This document shows, piece after piece, positions 7,357 to 15,295 of a stretch of DNA of 15,845 bases (the stretch's first letter is position 1; each line of letters starts with the position of its first letter). The notes under the pieces are model-generated. The model ran no database searches. It worked only from the letters and a program-made list of their open reading frames with translations, and was not told the origin of the DNA. Location: assembly GCA_900553635.1 (NCBI GenBank), contig USDU01000033.1:1-15845 (forward strand). Direction: 5' to 3'. This DNA comes from an uncultured Lachnospiraceae bacterium. GTDB taxonomy: Bacteria > Bacillota_A > Clostridia > Lachnospirales > Lachnospiraceae. The translations under genes were made by a program, and so were the position numbers.

Positions 7357-8427
7357 ATGAAAAAGGGTTTAGCGTTACTGATGACATTGGCAATGGTAAC
7401 ATCTCTTGCGGCGTGTGGTTCCAAACAGGAGACACCGGATGCGGCAGCGCCGTCTTCCACAAGTGCCACAGAGGAAACAACAAGCCAGGCGGCGCCTTCT
7501 ACGGATGGCATACCGGCATCTGTTACATTGTCAGACAGCACAATTTTGCAGGGAAAGAAGATCGGCTGTGCTATCTGCTACAAGGGTGATGAGTGGTGTG
7601 CAGCAGTTGCGGGTGCGTTGGAGAAGTTGGGTTCCTATTATGGCTGCGAAATTGTGGTAGAGGACGGAGACTTAAATGATGAGACCATGACAAAGCAGAT
7701 TGAGAACATGATTGCAAATAATTGTGATATGTTATTTATCGATCCGACCACACCGGAAGGAACAACGCAGGCTCTGAATAAGGCATATGATGCAAGAATT
7801 CCGATCCTGATTTATGACGGATACTGGACAAGTGGAGCAGAAGAAGGCAAGATCATTACAAGCGTTACCTGGGATCAGATTGAGACAGGCCGTATTGTGG
7901 GTGAGTATTTTGTAAATTATGTAAAAGAAAACCTGGATGGAAAGTGCCGTCTTGTGGAACTGACCAATGCAGTATCTGAGCAGTGCCAGTCACGTTTTAT
8001 CGGACTCCACGAAGTTATTGATAAGGCTAATGCAGATGGATGCGAGATTACAATTGTAGGTCATCATGATTCCCAGGGTAATCGAGAGACTGCATACAAT
8101 GCAATTTCTTCTATGGTAGAGCCTTATGACTTTATCATTTCTGACGTAGATAATGGCGCGATGGGTGCATACTCTGCACTTCAGGCAGCGGGTAATACAG
8201 ATGTAAAAGTTATTTCCATGGGAGCTTATGGCGCAGAGCCGTTCAATAAACTGCATGACGGAGATCCGAATTATCTGGCATGTCTGAATGTAGATGCGTG
8301 GATTCTGTCTCAGTTCGTATACGAAGGCGCGATTAGCTATTTTGAAGGACAGGAGCTTCCAGAAAAAACAAACATCGAATTGTTTATGGTTGACAGTTCC
8401 AATGTAGAAGATTTCTGGAGCTTTTAA
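7357..8427 (+). CDS. Sugar-binding lipoprotein of the ABC importer
   Basis: A 356-residue periplasmic-binding-protein-like lipoprotein (Peripla_BP_4 / RbsB type) that should capture the substrate outside the cell. The start ATG 7357 is chosen because AGGAGG at 7344-7349 is 7 bases away; the ATG at 7351 is only one base from it, and more upstream in-frame starts would bury the signal sequence inside a non-secretory extension. Residues 1-20 are a lipoprotein signal (MKKGLALLMTLAMV, then lipobox SLAAC, Cys20). A Ser/Thr/Ala/Glu-rich tether runs to about residue 50. The two-lobed binding fold follows, starting at KKIGCAICYKGDEWCAAVAG, with the typical IENMIANNCDMLFIDPTTPEGTTQAL segment split over the first lobe and FIISDVDNGAMGAYSALQAAG in the second. 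Ligand identity cannot be read from this. It is the last transporter gene and is followed by a terminator-like hairpin. Confidence 0.93.
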   Translation: MKKGLALLMTLAMVTSLAACGSKQETPDAAAPSSTSATEETTSQAAPSTDGIPASVTLSDSTILQGKKIGCAICYKGDEWCAAVAGALEKLGSYYGCEIVVEDGDLNDETMTKQIENMIANNCDMLFIDPTTPEGTTQALNKAYDARIPILIYDGYWTSGAEEGKIITSVTWDQIETGRIVGEYFVNYVKENLDGKCRLVELTNAVSEQCQSRFIGLHEVIDKANADGCEITIVGHHDSQGNRETAYNAISSMVEPYDFIISDVDNGAMGAYSALQAAGNTDVKVISMGAYGAEPFNKLHDGDPNYLACLNVDAWILSQFVYEGAISYFEGQELPEKTNIELFMVDSSNVEDFWSF

Positions 8428-8467
8428 ATAAGAGAATTTAAGGCCCGGGCATCAGAGTGGAATACAG

Positions 8468-8502
8468 AAAATGGAGAGCGGAGAAAGCCGTTCTCCATTT
8501 TT
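8468..8502 (+). terminator. Internal terminator/attenuator hairpin before the kinase gene
   Basis: AAAATGGAGAGCGG (8468-8481) pairs with CCGTTCTCCATTTT (8488-8501), one G-U pair, around a 6-nt AGAAAG loop, and ends in a five-T run (8498-8502). It stands between the binding-protein stop and the kinase ribosome binding site (GGGAGG, 8513-8518). It probably ends most transcripts after the binding protein, leaving partial read-through into the kinase gene; no separate kinase promoter was seen. The A-run on the 5' side lets it work on both strands in principle. Confidence 0.7.
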
Positions 8503-8524
8503 AAAATTAGCAGGGAGGAACTTC

Positions 8525-10000
8525 ATGGACAGAAGACTTTTTATCGGGGTTGATTTGGGAAGTACAAACATGAAAGCGGGAGTATATGATGCAGAAAACT
8601 TTCAATGTCTGGCAAGTGCGGCGGCACCAGTCCCCTATGATCGAAGATTTGGTGTGGAAATTGATTTAGAACAGCTGGAAAACCTGCTTTTGGAAATGCT
8701 CCGGGAGATAGCAGCCGCAGAAAATGTAGAGGGCAGTCAGATAGAAGAAATCGGTCTGACTGGCCAGGCAGAGACACTGGTGATTTTAGATAAAGAGGGG
8801 AAGCCCCTGATGAATGCTATTTCCTGGATGGACGAGCGTTCAAAGGAAGAATGTGCAGAACTGGAGCGGAAATTTACAGCTGAAATATGTGAACAGGTAA
8901 CGGGGCAGCAGGCAATTATTCCCACATGGCCTGCAACCAAAATCTTATGGCTTCGAAAAAAACGCCCGGATATTTTTGAAAAAGCGGCGTATTATATGCT
9001 CTTAAAAGATTATATTGTGTATCGCCTTACAGGGAAGATGCTGGCGGACTGTTCCATAGCTACGTTTTCCTTTTATTTTGATATCTATAAGAAATGTTAC
9101 TGGAAAGAAATGCTGGAAGCGATAGGGATCAGGGAGGAACAATTGCCGCAGCTGACAGAACCCTGTACAGAAGCAGGGTGGATGGCAAAGGAAATCGCGG
9201 AAATGATTGGAGTTCCGGAATCGGTAAAGGTAAATGTGGGAACCCTGGATCATTTTGCCGGTATGATTGGAACCGGGAATACAGAACCGGGTATTGTAAG
9301 TCTTTCTACGGGAACAGTGATGGCGCTGGCAACTCTGGCTCGTAAACCCAGACGGGGAGAAACATATGGCATAGCTATGCATTATGGTTTTCAGGCGGAT
9401 ACCTATGTGATGCTTCCGGTGGCGGAAAGCGGAGGCGTAAGTCTGGAGTGGTTTCGGAAAACCTGTATGCCAGATATGGATTATGAAAACCTGAACAGAA
9501 AGCTGGAGACCAGAACCTCTGACAGTGGAATTATATTTTTACCATATCTTGTAGGAACGAATGCGCCTGAGTTTGATGTACAGGCAAAGGGAATTTTTTA
9601 TGGATTGAGGGCAGAACATGATGCAGTTGATATGGCAAAGGCAGTCATGGAAGGCGTAGGTTTTGTGTTGAAAAAAAACTGCGAAGGTATTGAAAAGGCA
9701 GGAATGCCAATACATCATATTTACGCCACAGGAGGAGGGACGCGCAGCCAGATATGGTGTCAGATACAGGCAGATATTACGGGGATTCCCATTGTGGTTC
9801 TTAAAGAGAAAGAAATTGGGTGTCTCGGAGCAGCGGTGCTGGCGGCGGTGGCAGCGGGAGCCTGTGTCTCCTATAAAGAGGCCGCGAAACAGGTACATAA
9901 AGAGAGCATATGCTATATGCCGAAGAAAAGTGCAGCAATAGAAGAAAAATATCGGAAATTTGGTATCTTATATCAGACAATGCTGGAAATAGAAAAGTAG
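8525..10000 (+). CDS. FGGY-family carbohydrate kinase
   Basis: A 491-residue kinase of the FGGY family (xylulokinase/gluconokinase/glycerol kinase relatives), of standard length. It has the N-terminal phosphate loop GVDLGSTNMKAGVYD (8-22), substrate-side motifs GLTGQAETLV (77-86) and SWMDERS (100-106), the catalytic aspartate in GTLDHFAG (Asp242), the second phosphate loop SLSTGTVMAL (259-268), the FGGY signature-2 region at 356-383 (KGIFYGLRAEHDAVDM onward) and the adenosine motif ATGGGTRSQIW (401-411). The ATG at 8525 fits GGGAGG at 8513-8518; an in-frame ATG at 8471 lies inside the hairpin and has no ribosome binding site. It would phosphorylate the sugar, ketose or polyol delivered by the importer. 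FGGY kinases are not the usual amino-sugar kinases, which makes its pairing with NagA/NagB-like enzymes notable. Substrate is unknown. Confidence 0.93.
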   Translation: MDRRLFIGVDLGSTNMKAGVYDAENFQCLASAAAPVPYDRRFGVEIDLEQLENLLLEMLREIAAAENVEGSQIEEIGLTGQAETLVILDKEGKPLMNAISWMDERSKEECAELERKFTAEICEQVTGQQAIIPTWPATKILWLRKKRPDIFEKAAYYMLLKDYIVYRLTGKMLADCSIATFSFYFDIYKKCYWKEMLEAIGIREEQLPQLTEPCTEAGWMAKEIAEMIGVPESVKVNVGTLDHFAGMIGTGNTEPGIVSLSTGTVMALATLARKPRRGETYGIAMHYGFQADTYVMLPVAESGGVSLEWFRKTCMPDMDYENLNRKLETRTSDSGIIFLPYLVGTNAPEFDVQAKGIFYGLRAEHDAVDMAKAVMEGVGFVLKKNCEGIEKAGMPIHHIYATGGGTRSQIWCQIQADITGIPIVVLKEKEIGCLGAAVLAAVAAGACVSYKEAAKQVHKESICYMPKKSAAIEEKYRKFGILYQTMLEIEK

Positions 10001-10012
10001 AAGTGTTTCTAG

Positions 10013-10047
10013 TGGGGAAGTCTCTGCCTTCGTGACAGCCTTCCCCA
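10013..10047 (+). terminator. Possible terminator at the end of the catabolic operon
   Basis: TGGGGAAG (10013-10020) pairs perfectly with CTTCCCCA (10040-10047), and the loop contains a small inner CTG/CAG pairing. It is 12 bp after the kinase stop. Only a broken T stretch follows (TTAAATTCTT), so termination may be inefficient. Confidence 0.5.
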
Positions 10048-10060
10048 TTAAATTCTTCAC

Positions 10061-10089
10061 TTGACTTATTTTCCAAAATCTGGTATTCT
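10061..10089 (+). promoter_or_regulatory. Sigma-A promoter upstream of the VWA gene
   Basis: TTGACT (10061-10066), a 17-bp spacer and TATTCT (10084-10089) preceded by TGG, an extended -10. The transcript would start near 10096, giving a leader of about 175 nt before the ATG at 10271. The leader (10096-10270) shows only weak pairing (GAGGA/TCCTC around 10119-10134) and an AAAGGAGG at 10229-10236 with no start codon at working distance in the VWA frame. No riboswitch was recognised. Confidence 0.65.
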
Positions 10090-10270
10090 GCGTATATCAG
10101 AGATTCTTACTGATTCAGAGAGGAACATCTCCTCATAATTCCACGAAGAAGAAAACATGCAGACGAAAAGGCAGGAAGGGCAGGTAGTCCGATGTAGATC
10201 AGAGGATTGTTGGATAGCGGCTTTTTACAAAGGAGGATGATACGGAACAGAAAGAAAGGATAGATTTTGA

Positions 10271-12106
10271 ATGAAAAGGAGAGAGTGGTCCGGAAAGAGA
10301 CTGCTGACTTTGATTCTGGCATTGGCGCTTGCAATGTCTTCTTTTAATGTTCCGGTCAGAGCTTCCGAAGCACAGACAGAAACGGTATGGGAAGAGAAAA
10401 AGGAAGAGCAGACGGAACCCGTGGAGCAGGAAGAACCGGAAAAAGAAGAACCAACAGAACCTGCGAATCCGGAAGAACCGGAAAAGGAACTTCGAAAGCT
10501 TACGATTCACTGTGAGGATCCGGAGGGTCAGCCCTCCCAGACCTTATCCGCATCAGCGGATCCGGAAGAAGTGTATGAGGGGACTGAGGTAAAAATTACG
10601 GTAAGCAACAGCGGTTCCAATATCTGGGCAGCAGAGGTTACTGCGGAAGGGCGGGAGCTGGAAGTCCGGGAAGGGGAAGATAGTCTGGTTTTTGAAATGC
10701 CGGCTGTGGATGTGGACGTCCGGATTTATGAGCTGAAAAGTCAGAATCGGGAGGAACTTTCCGGAGAGGACAGCAGCATTCCGGGAGATTTCCAGGGAAA
10801 TAAGGCGCTGACAAAGAAAGAAAATGAGCCGGATATGGAGCTGGGAAAATATTCCAGATAGACCGATATTGAGGATGGTTATGCAGAGCTTACCATTACG
10901 GAAAAAGATACCTCGGATTATTCTAATCTTCCCGCCGATTATATCATTATTCTGGATCGGACGCGGACCATGTCCCTCAGCGATATCGATCATGAGGATA
11001 GCGCGGGAAGCCATAATTATATGGGGTATCATTCGCCCTGTATCAATCCGGCACATGATTATTATAAAGGTGGAATCTACCTTCATATGCTGGACTACGA
11101 TACCGGATTTGACTACAGGCATGATGTGTGGATCGATGATTTGAGAAATATGGAGTTCTGGAACCGTCATTATGATCAGAATGGGGCAAAAATTATGCCG
11201 ACGGCAGAAAATGGCTGTTATGATCGTCTCTCTATGGCGAAACAGGGAATCGGGGAGCTGGTCGATATGATTGAAGCGCAAAATGCGCAGGTATCCGGCG
11301 GCGCGCTGCGATCCCGTGTGGCTTTCTGGAGCTTTGCAGATGAATACCGGAGAATCACCGGAGATAAGCGGGATCAGGGATTGTATAATTATACGCTGCT
11401 GACTGAAAATTATGATCAGGTCAGGCAGGCGGTCAATGCGGTTAAAACCTATTCGGGGACCTATTACCTGGCTTCATTGAAGGAAGCCTATGATATCATT
11501 ACTACCCGGAACGCCACAGATAGCCGGAGAAAAAATGTGTATACCAAAGTGATTTTTATCTCCGATGGAGAGTGTGAGACCGATCTGGCCAAAGTGAAAG
11601 CCACCGCGGCCCAGATCAGGAGCCTGCCTAACACGGAGCTGTTTACTTTGGCTATCGGTATGACGGCAGAGTCCGGCGGGGCAAGGCTGTTGAGGGAAAT
11701 TGCGGGAAGCGCGGATCATACGGCCAATTTCTGGCAGACCCTTTCCTTTGACGGGGGAAACGGATCTGCTTTTGCGAAAACACTTTTGAATATTGAGAAG
11801 AAGGCTTCGGAGGTAAAAGCGGCACGGAAGACATTGACGGATCAGATTGAGACAAAATACTGGGAGCCGGTGGAAGTGCTGAGCGCAGCCGGCGGACAGG
11901 CCACTCTGGATAAAAACAGCGGGAAGCTGATCTGGAACGTGCCGGATGGAGCCGGAAAAACCTATCGCTGTACGGTAAAACTGCGGCTTAAGGACGCCTA
12001 TCGTTATGCGCTGTCCGAAGCGCTTTATCCGACGAACAGGGATCAGAGCCGTACCGATCCGGATAAAGCGGGAGCGATTCTGCAGTATAAAGGGCTGTTG
12101 CAGTAG
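10271..12106 (+). pseudogene. Secreted VWA-domain protein gene, interrupted by an in-frame TAG
   Basis: One reading frame of 612 codons is broken only by TAG at 10859-10861 (codon 197). The first part (196 residues) has a Sec signal peptide (basic MKRREWSGKR, hydrophobic core to about residue 23, likely cleavage after VRA near 31), a Pro/Glu-rich linker with repeated EEPEKE units (about 39-73) and a small beta-rich region. Past the TAG the same frame runs on for 414 codons without an indel: YAELTITEKDTS, then a von Willebrand factor A domain with YIIILDRTRTMS (metal site DxTxT in place of DxSxS), SGTYYLASL (threonine loop) and KVIFISDGE (aspartate). It ends at TAG 12104-12106. The first ATG after the stop (10970) lies beyond the metal-site Asp and lacks a signal, so restart would give a defective protein. 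AAAGGA at 10255-10260 supports the start. No cell-wall anchor is visible, so the 3' end may also be lost. Confidence 0.75.
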
Positions 12107-12288
12107 AATAGTTACAGTTTTCCATATCCCATGTTCGCCCGTTTCTCGTTACAGCAGTATGCCTGGATCAGACGAAGGTCTGCTCCATTCATACAGCTGT
12201 CTCGAAAAGGCGGACATCTGGATATAGAAAAAACTGTTTATACTCTCTGTAACAGCCCTGTTTTATTACATAAAAAATATTATCGCAT
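12107..12288. other. Gap of 182 bp with no recognisable gene
   Basis: The VWA frame stays open to about 12322 past its second TAG, and the first few codons (NSYSFPYP) could be a protein remnant, but the following translation is rich in Arg, Leu and aromatic residues and resembles no domain I know. The DNA becomes AT-rich from about 12220. I read it as decayed or spacer DNA between convergent genes. Confidence 0.4.
12228..12262 (-). terminator. Possible minus-strand terminator behind the membrane protein gene
   Basis: Read on the minus strand, CTGTT (12255-12251) can pair with AACAG (12238-12234) and is followed by six T (12233-12228). A competing AACAG/CTGTT pair at 12262-12251 exists. Stems are only 5 bp, so this is a weak call; position, 27 bp after the stop codon, is right for a terminator. 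Confidence 0.35.
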
Positions 12289-14388
12289 TTATGAGTGGAA
12301 TATCCGGCTCACATACAGATAGAAGTCCGGATTCTTTAGCAACACATCATTGGTCTCATTCGAGAAAATCGTAAGAACTCCTCTCCCAATCGTCACCAGT
12401 ATCGCGCACAGCACTATTACGTACAGAATCCGCGCGGAACGCGTTCCGTCAAAATGAATCTGCTCCAGTATCAGGAACAGGGCCAGCACTGACAGAGCCA
12501 GGGTCAGGTCGCAGACATAGCGGATATGGATTCCGCCCAGCATAAAATCCAGATACCCCAGGGCCAGAGCCGCCAGCAGCACTAGCACGCCGGTCTGTTT
12601 TTTTAGAAGTTCTTTCCGGTCGGAGGAAGAAGACCGCGTGAATACTGCCGGAATCAACAGGAATATGCCCAGATTCAGCGGCATTTGCAGGAGCCCTGCG
12701 CTGTATTCCTGATAGAGATAGTTGCCGAAATCCACACATTTCTCCGTGGTGAAACGCAGGAAGGGGAAAAATTCTGTGTACACAAAGGATTCCGCAAAAT
12801 AGTGATAGAGCATGGAACCAAAATGGTGCAGGCCTGGCGTCACGGAATTGTAGCGGATATCGCTTTCCGTCAGCTGGTAGGAGGTGCCAAATTCAAAAAC
12901 CGATCCAAAACGGATAGCGTTATAATACATGATTCCGGCTGCTCCCATGAGAATCGGGATCAGAAAAGGCAGGGCGCTTTCCAAAAACCGCTGACGCGCG
13001 GAGAGGTTCTTATCCAGGAGAATCCGTAAGAACAGCGGCGCACCGAAGGCCATCGCCAGCAGTGCTGCGTTGGGCCGGGACAATACCAGCATTACTACGG
13101 AAAGTCCGCAGAGCGCAAAGAGCACGATCCGTTTCCAGGGCTTCCCTGCTTGATATCCATAGCAGGCGAAAGCTGTAAATGCGCCCAGCCAGCCAAAGGA
13201 GGCAATAAGCGGCAGATAGTAAAAACTGGAGGCCGAAGCCTGCATCAGCCACAGAAGGCTGCCGCCCATGACAGCCAATTCTCCTGAGAGAAAGAGCAAC
13301 AGGTTGGCTTTTGGCGTAAAGAGCCGCATAAGCCCCTGAATGGCTGCAAAGATACACAGAATGGCAAAAACGGTGAGGCAGGCTCCTGCGAAAATGGTCG
13401 TGGGCAGCATGCCGGTCAGCCAGAATACCGGGTAATAGACCATAAAAAGCGGTGCCAGGCCGAAGTAGGAATAGTATTTTCCGTTATAATAGGCCCGATC
13501 CCAGTGATATTCCACGCCATTTTTATCCCGCTCACCCTTATCATAAGGATTGATAAGTTCATGTAAGGCCGGGTTGACGTCCAGGTCAAGCTCCAGCTGT
13601 CCCTTTTCAAAGGCGTCCAACTGCTGCATGTAAGCGTCCACTACCATCTCCGGTGAGCGAACTTCCTCCAGGGTCGGATAGGGGCGCAGAAGCTGGTGGG
13701 AAGCGTCGCTTCCATACAGAATTCCGGCAGAGATAAAGAGAGCAAGCAGCAGCACGCCCAGATTCAGGAGGCGGTGGCTGCGCTTTCCGGGCTGATAATC
13801 CTGCGCGTAGAGCCGGAAGCGTAAGGCCAGGAACAGCGCGGCCAGAAGTCCGGTCAGAAGGAATACACGAAGCCAGTGAATGGCGAGGGGCTGTCGGGCA
13901 TTCAGGGTGACTGAGAGTAGAAAGACCGGTTCAGTCAGTTCATCGGTAAAGGTCAGGCGGAGCCGGTTCAGATCCCCATGGCTGTGGAGGCGTACAGTAA
14001 AGGTATTTTCCCGGCCGCCGGGATTGATGGTAAAGCTTCCGGCTCCGGTGGTCTTGGACGAAGTGGCCGCGTCGCAGATTCCCACATTTCCGGAAAGCAC
14101 TTTGGCGGAACCGGCTGTGACCACTGTTACGCTGCGGACCGGCAGGGAAAGATTGTCGAAAGATACGGATGGATTGTCCGGCAGCAGGGCCAGAGCCTCA
14201 CCGTTCCAGCCTGCTTCCGCCGAAAGATCCATGGCGGTCTCGGGATAATCCCCGAAGGACTGTATAAAATAAGAAAACTGAAAAACACCAATCTCCAGCG
14301 CTAGCGCCAGAAAAAGAGCCGCGCCCAGTGAGACAAGAACGGCGGCGGGCACGGAAAGCTGCCGAAATTTTGTGCTTATATGATTCAT
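12289..14388 (-). CDS. Large multi-pass membrane protein, possible GT-C-type glycosyltransferase
   Basis: A 699-residue integral membrane protein. One helix lies near residues 14-36, then a soluble beta-rich segment (about 45-165) with many Ser, Thr and Gly, probably outside the membrane, then roughly ten or more helices from about 171 to near the C-terminus. Between helices three and four is a conserved-looking external loop with WDRAYYNGKYYSYFG (296-310), a pattern seen in uncharacterised Firmicutes membrane proteins. The layout (large extracytoplasmic loop with acidic residues after an early helix, many helices, one ORF) fits the GT-C fold of polyprenyl-phosphate-sugar-dependent transferases, but no catalytic DxD or EE motif in the first loop is obvious, so the enzyme call is tentative. 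AAAGGA (14403-14398, minus) precedes the ATG and the promoter at 14437-14465 fits. It is convergent with the VWA gene and divergent from the kinase-like gene. Confidence 0.6.
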   Translation of the reverse strand: MNHISTKFRQLSVPAAVLVSLGAALFLALALEIGVFQFSYFIQSFGDYPETAMDLSAEAGWNGEALALLPDNPSVSFDNLSLPVRSVTVVTAGSAKVLSGNVGICDAATSSKTTGAGSFTINPGGRENTFTVRLHSHGDLNRLRLTFTDELTEPVFLLSVTLNARQPLAIHWLRVFLLTGLLAALFLALRFRLYAQDYQPGKRSHRLLNLGVLLLALFISAGILYGSDASHQLLRPYPTLEEVRSPEMVVDAYMQQLDAFEKGQLELDLDVNPALHELINPYDKGERDKNGVEYHWDRAYYNGKYYSYFGLAPLFMVYYPVFWLTGMLPTTIFAGACLTVFAILCIFAAIQGLMRLFTPKANLLLFLSGELAVMGGSLLWLMQASASSFYYLPLIASFGWLGAFTAFACYGYQAGKPWKRIVLFALCGLSVVMLVLSRPNAALLAMAFGAPLFLRILLDKNLSARQRFLESALPFLIPILMGAAGIMYYNAIRFGSVFEFGTSYQLTESDIRYNSVTPGLHHFGSMLYHYFAESFVYTEFFPFLRFTTEKCVDFGNYLYQEYSAGLLQMPLNLGIFLLIPAVFTRSSSSDRKELLKKQTGVLVLLAALALGYLDFMLGGIHIRYVCDLTLALSVLALFLILEQIHFDGTRSARILYVIVLCAILVTIGRGVLTIFSNETNDVLLKNPDFYLYVSRIFHS

Positions 14389-14436
14389 AAAAGGAAATCC
14401 TTTCTTCTGTAAAAACAGAGTACCAATGCTAATCTG

Positions 14437-14465
14437 ATAATAGCAGAGCGCGCGTCATTTGACAA
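14437..14465 (-). promoter_or_regulatory. Minus-strand promoter of the membrane protein gene
   Basis: On the minus strand TTGTCA (14465-14460), a 17-bp spacer and TATTAT (14442-14437) preceded by TGC form an extended -10 sigma-A promoter. It lies about 50 bp before the start codon. A small stem TCTGT/ACAGA (14406-14419) and AAAGG/CCTTT (14390-14403) sit in the leader, the latter overlapping the ribosome binding site. Confidence 0.65.
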
Positions 14466-14518
14466 GCCAAACAGAATTCGTCCGGGCGCAGAAAAAATCT
14501 CCGATTTCCCGGGAACAA

Positions 14519-14547
14519 TTGACAAACCCTCGAAAAAAAACTACAAT
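14519..14547 (+). promoter_or_regulatory. Promoter of the cytidylate-kinase-like gene
   Basis: TTGACA (14519-14524), a 17-bp spacer containing an eight-A tract, and TACAAT (14542-14547). Transcription would begin near 14554, about 32 nt before the ATG. It is divergent from the minus-strand promoter at 14437-14465. Confidence 0.75.
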
Positions 14548-14585
14548 AAAAATACCTATAAGCGGAGAAAAGAGGAGGCTTGTAT

Positions 14586-15212
14586 ATGGATAAATTCGTA
14601 ATTGCAATCACCAGAACCTGCGGAAGCGGGGCGACCTCTATCGGAAAAATTCTTGCAAAGAATCTGGGCGTGGAGATTTATGACCGGAATATCCTGCGTC
14701 TGGCGTCAGACGACAGCGGCATCAGCGAGGAGTTGTTCGCCAGGGCGGATGAGGATCAGAAGCAGAGCCTTTTGTTTCGGGCGTCCCAGAAGGTATACAG
14801 CGGCGGACTGATCCCGCCGGAGAAGGAGGACTTCACCTCGAACAATAACCTGTTCAACTACCAGGCAAAGGTGCTCCGGGAGCTGGCAGACGAGTCCAAT
14901 TACGTGGTTATCGGCCGCGCGGCGGATTATGTACTCCGCGATAAGCCGGGACTGGTTCGTGTATACATTTACGCGTCCCGGGAAAAATGCATCGAGAAAG
15001 AGATGAACCGTCAGAAGATCGACTGGAAGACTGCGGATAAGTTCATCAGCAAGACAGATAAGTACCGCCGCGATTATTATCGCTATTTCACCGGTCAGGA
15101 GTGGGAGAACATGCAGAACTATGATCTGTGCATCAATACCACGCAGATGACCTATGAGCGGGCGGCAAAGGCCATTCAGGACTTTGCGGAGAATATGCTT
15201 GCAGGAAAATAA
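14586..15212 (+). CDS. Cytidylate-kinase-like family protein
   Basis: A 208-residue P-loop protein of the cytidylate-kinase-like family (PF13189), common in Clostridia and of unknown exact role. It begins FVIAITRTCGSGATSIGKIL: the phosphate loop GSGATSIG is at 13-20, with the family-typical Arg10 before it. LGVEIYDRNIL (27-37) and YVVIGRAADYVL (106-117) are further family landmarks, and basic residues around 155-165 (DKYRRDYYRYF) resemble the lid region. The ATG at 14586 is chosen because AGGAGG at 14573-14578 is 7 bases away; the in-frame TTG at 14580 is too close. It should phosphorylate a nucleotide or small molecule with ATP; there is no neighbour that identifies the substrate. It has its own promoter and is followed by a hairpin/T-run. 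Confidence 0.88.
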   Translation: MDKFVIAITRTCGSGATSIGKILAKNLGVEIYDRNILRLASDDSGISEELFARADEDQKQSLLFRASQKVYSGGLIPPEKEDFTSNNNLFNYQAKVLRELADESNYVVIGRAADYVLRDKPGLVRVYIYASREKCIEKEMNRQKIDWKTADKFISKTDKYRRDYYRYFTGQEWENMQNYDLCINTTQMTYERAAKAIQDFAENMLAGK

Positions 15213-15229
15213 AAGATACAGAGAGATGA

Positions 15230-15295
15230 GAGGGGTATCTCAAAGCGGTCTCCGTGCAGATGCGCGCGGGAGATGCTCTGGGACGCCCCTTTTTT
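15230..15295 (+). terminator. Hairpin and T-run between the kinase-like and hydrolase genes
   Basis: GGGG (15232-15235) can pair with CCCC (15286-15289), directly before six T (15290-15295); inside, GTATCTC (15235-15241) can pair with GAGATGC (15270-15276), and TCTCC (15249-15253) competes for the same partner. The mutually exclusive pairings look like an attenuator as much as a plain terminator. The T-run abuts the ribosome binding site (GAGGA, 15296-15300) of the next gene. Confidence 0.5.

Noticed and set aside
8471..8524. Kinase start at ATG 8471
   Set aside because: The codon is inside the hairpin stem and lacks a ribosome binding site; ATG 8525 has GGGAGG at 6-bp spacing and starts right at the kinase fold.
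10157..10240. A 27-codon leader ORF upstream of the VWA gene
   Set aside because: Start context is weak, and there is no run of one amino acid or terminator structure to suggest attenuation.
10859..12106. TAG recoding (pyrrolysine-like or amber-suppressing code) in the VWA gene
   Set aside because: Neighbouring genes end in TAG normally, only this gene has an internal one, and no suppressor tRNA or matching enzyme is in the window.
12289..14388. Open frames of 100 codons or so on the plus strand opposite the membrane protein gene
   Set aside because: They lack ribosome binding sites and domain-like sequence, and the minus-strand frame has clear helices, a promoter and a start.
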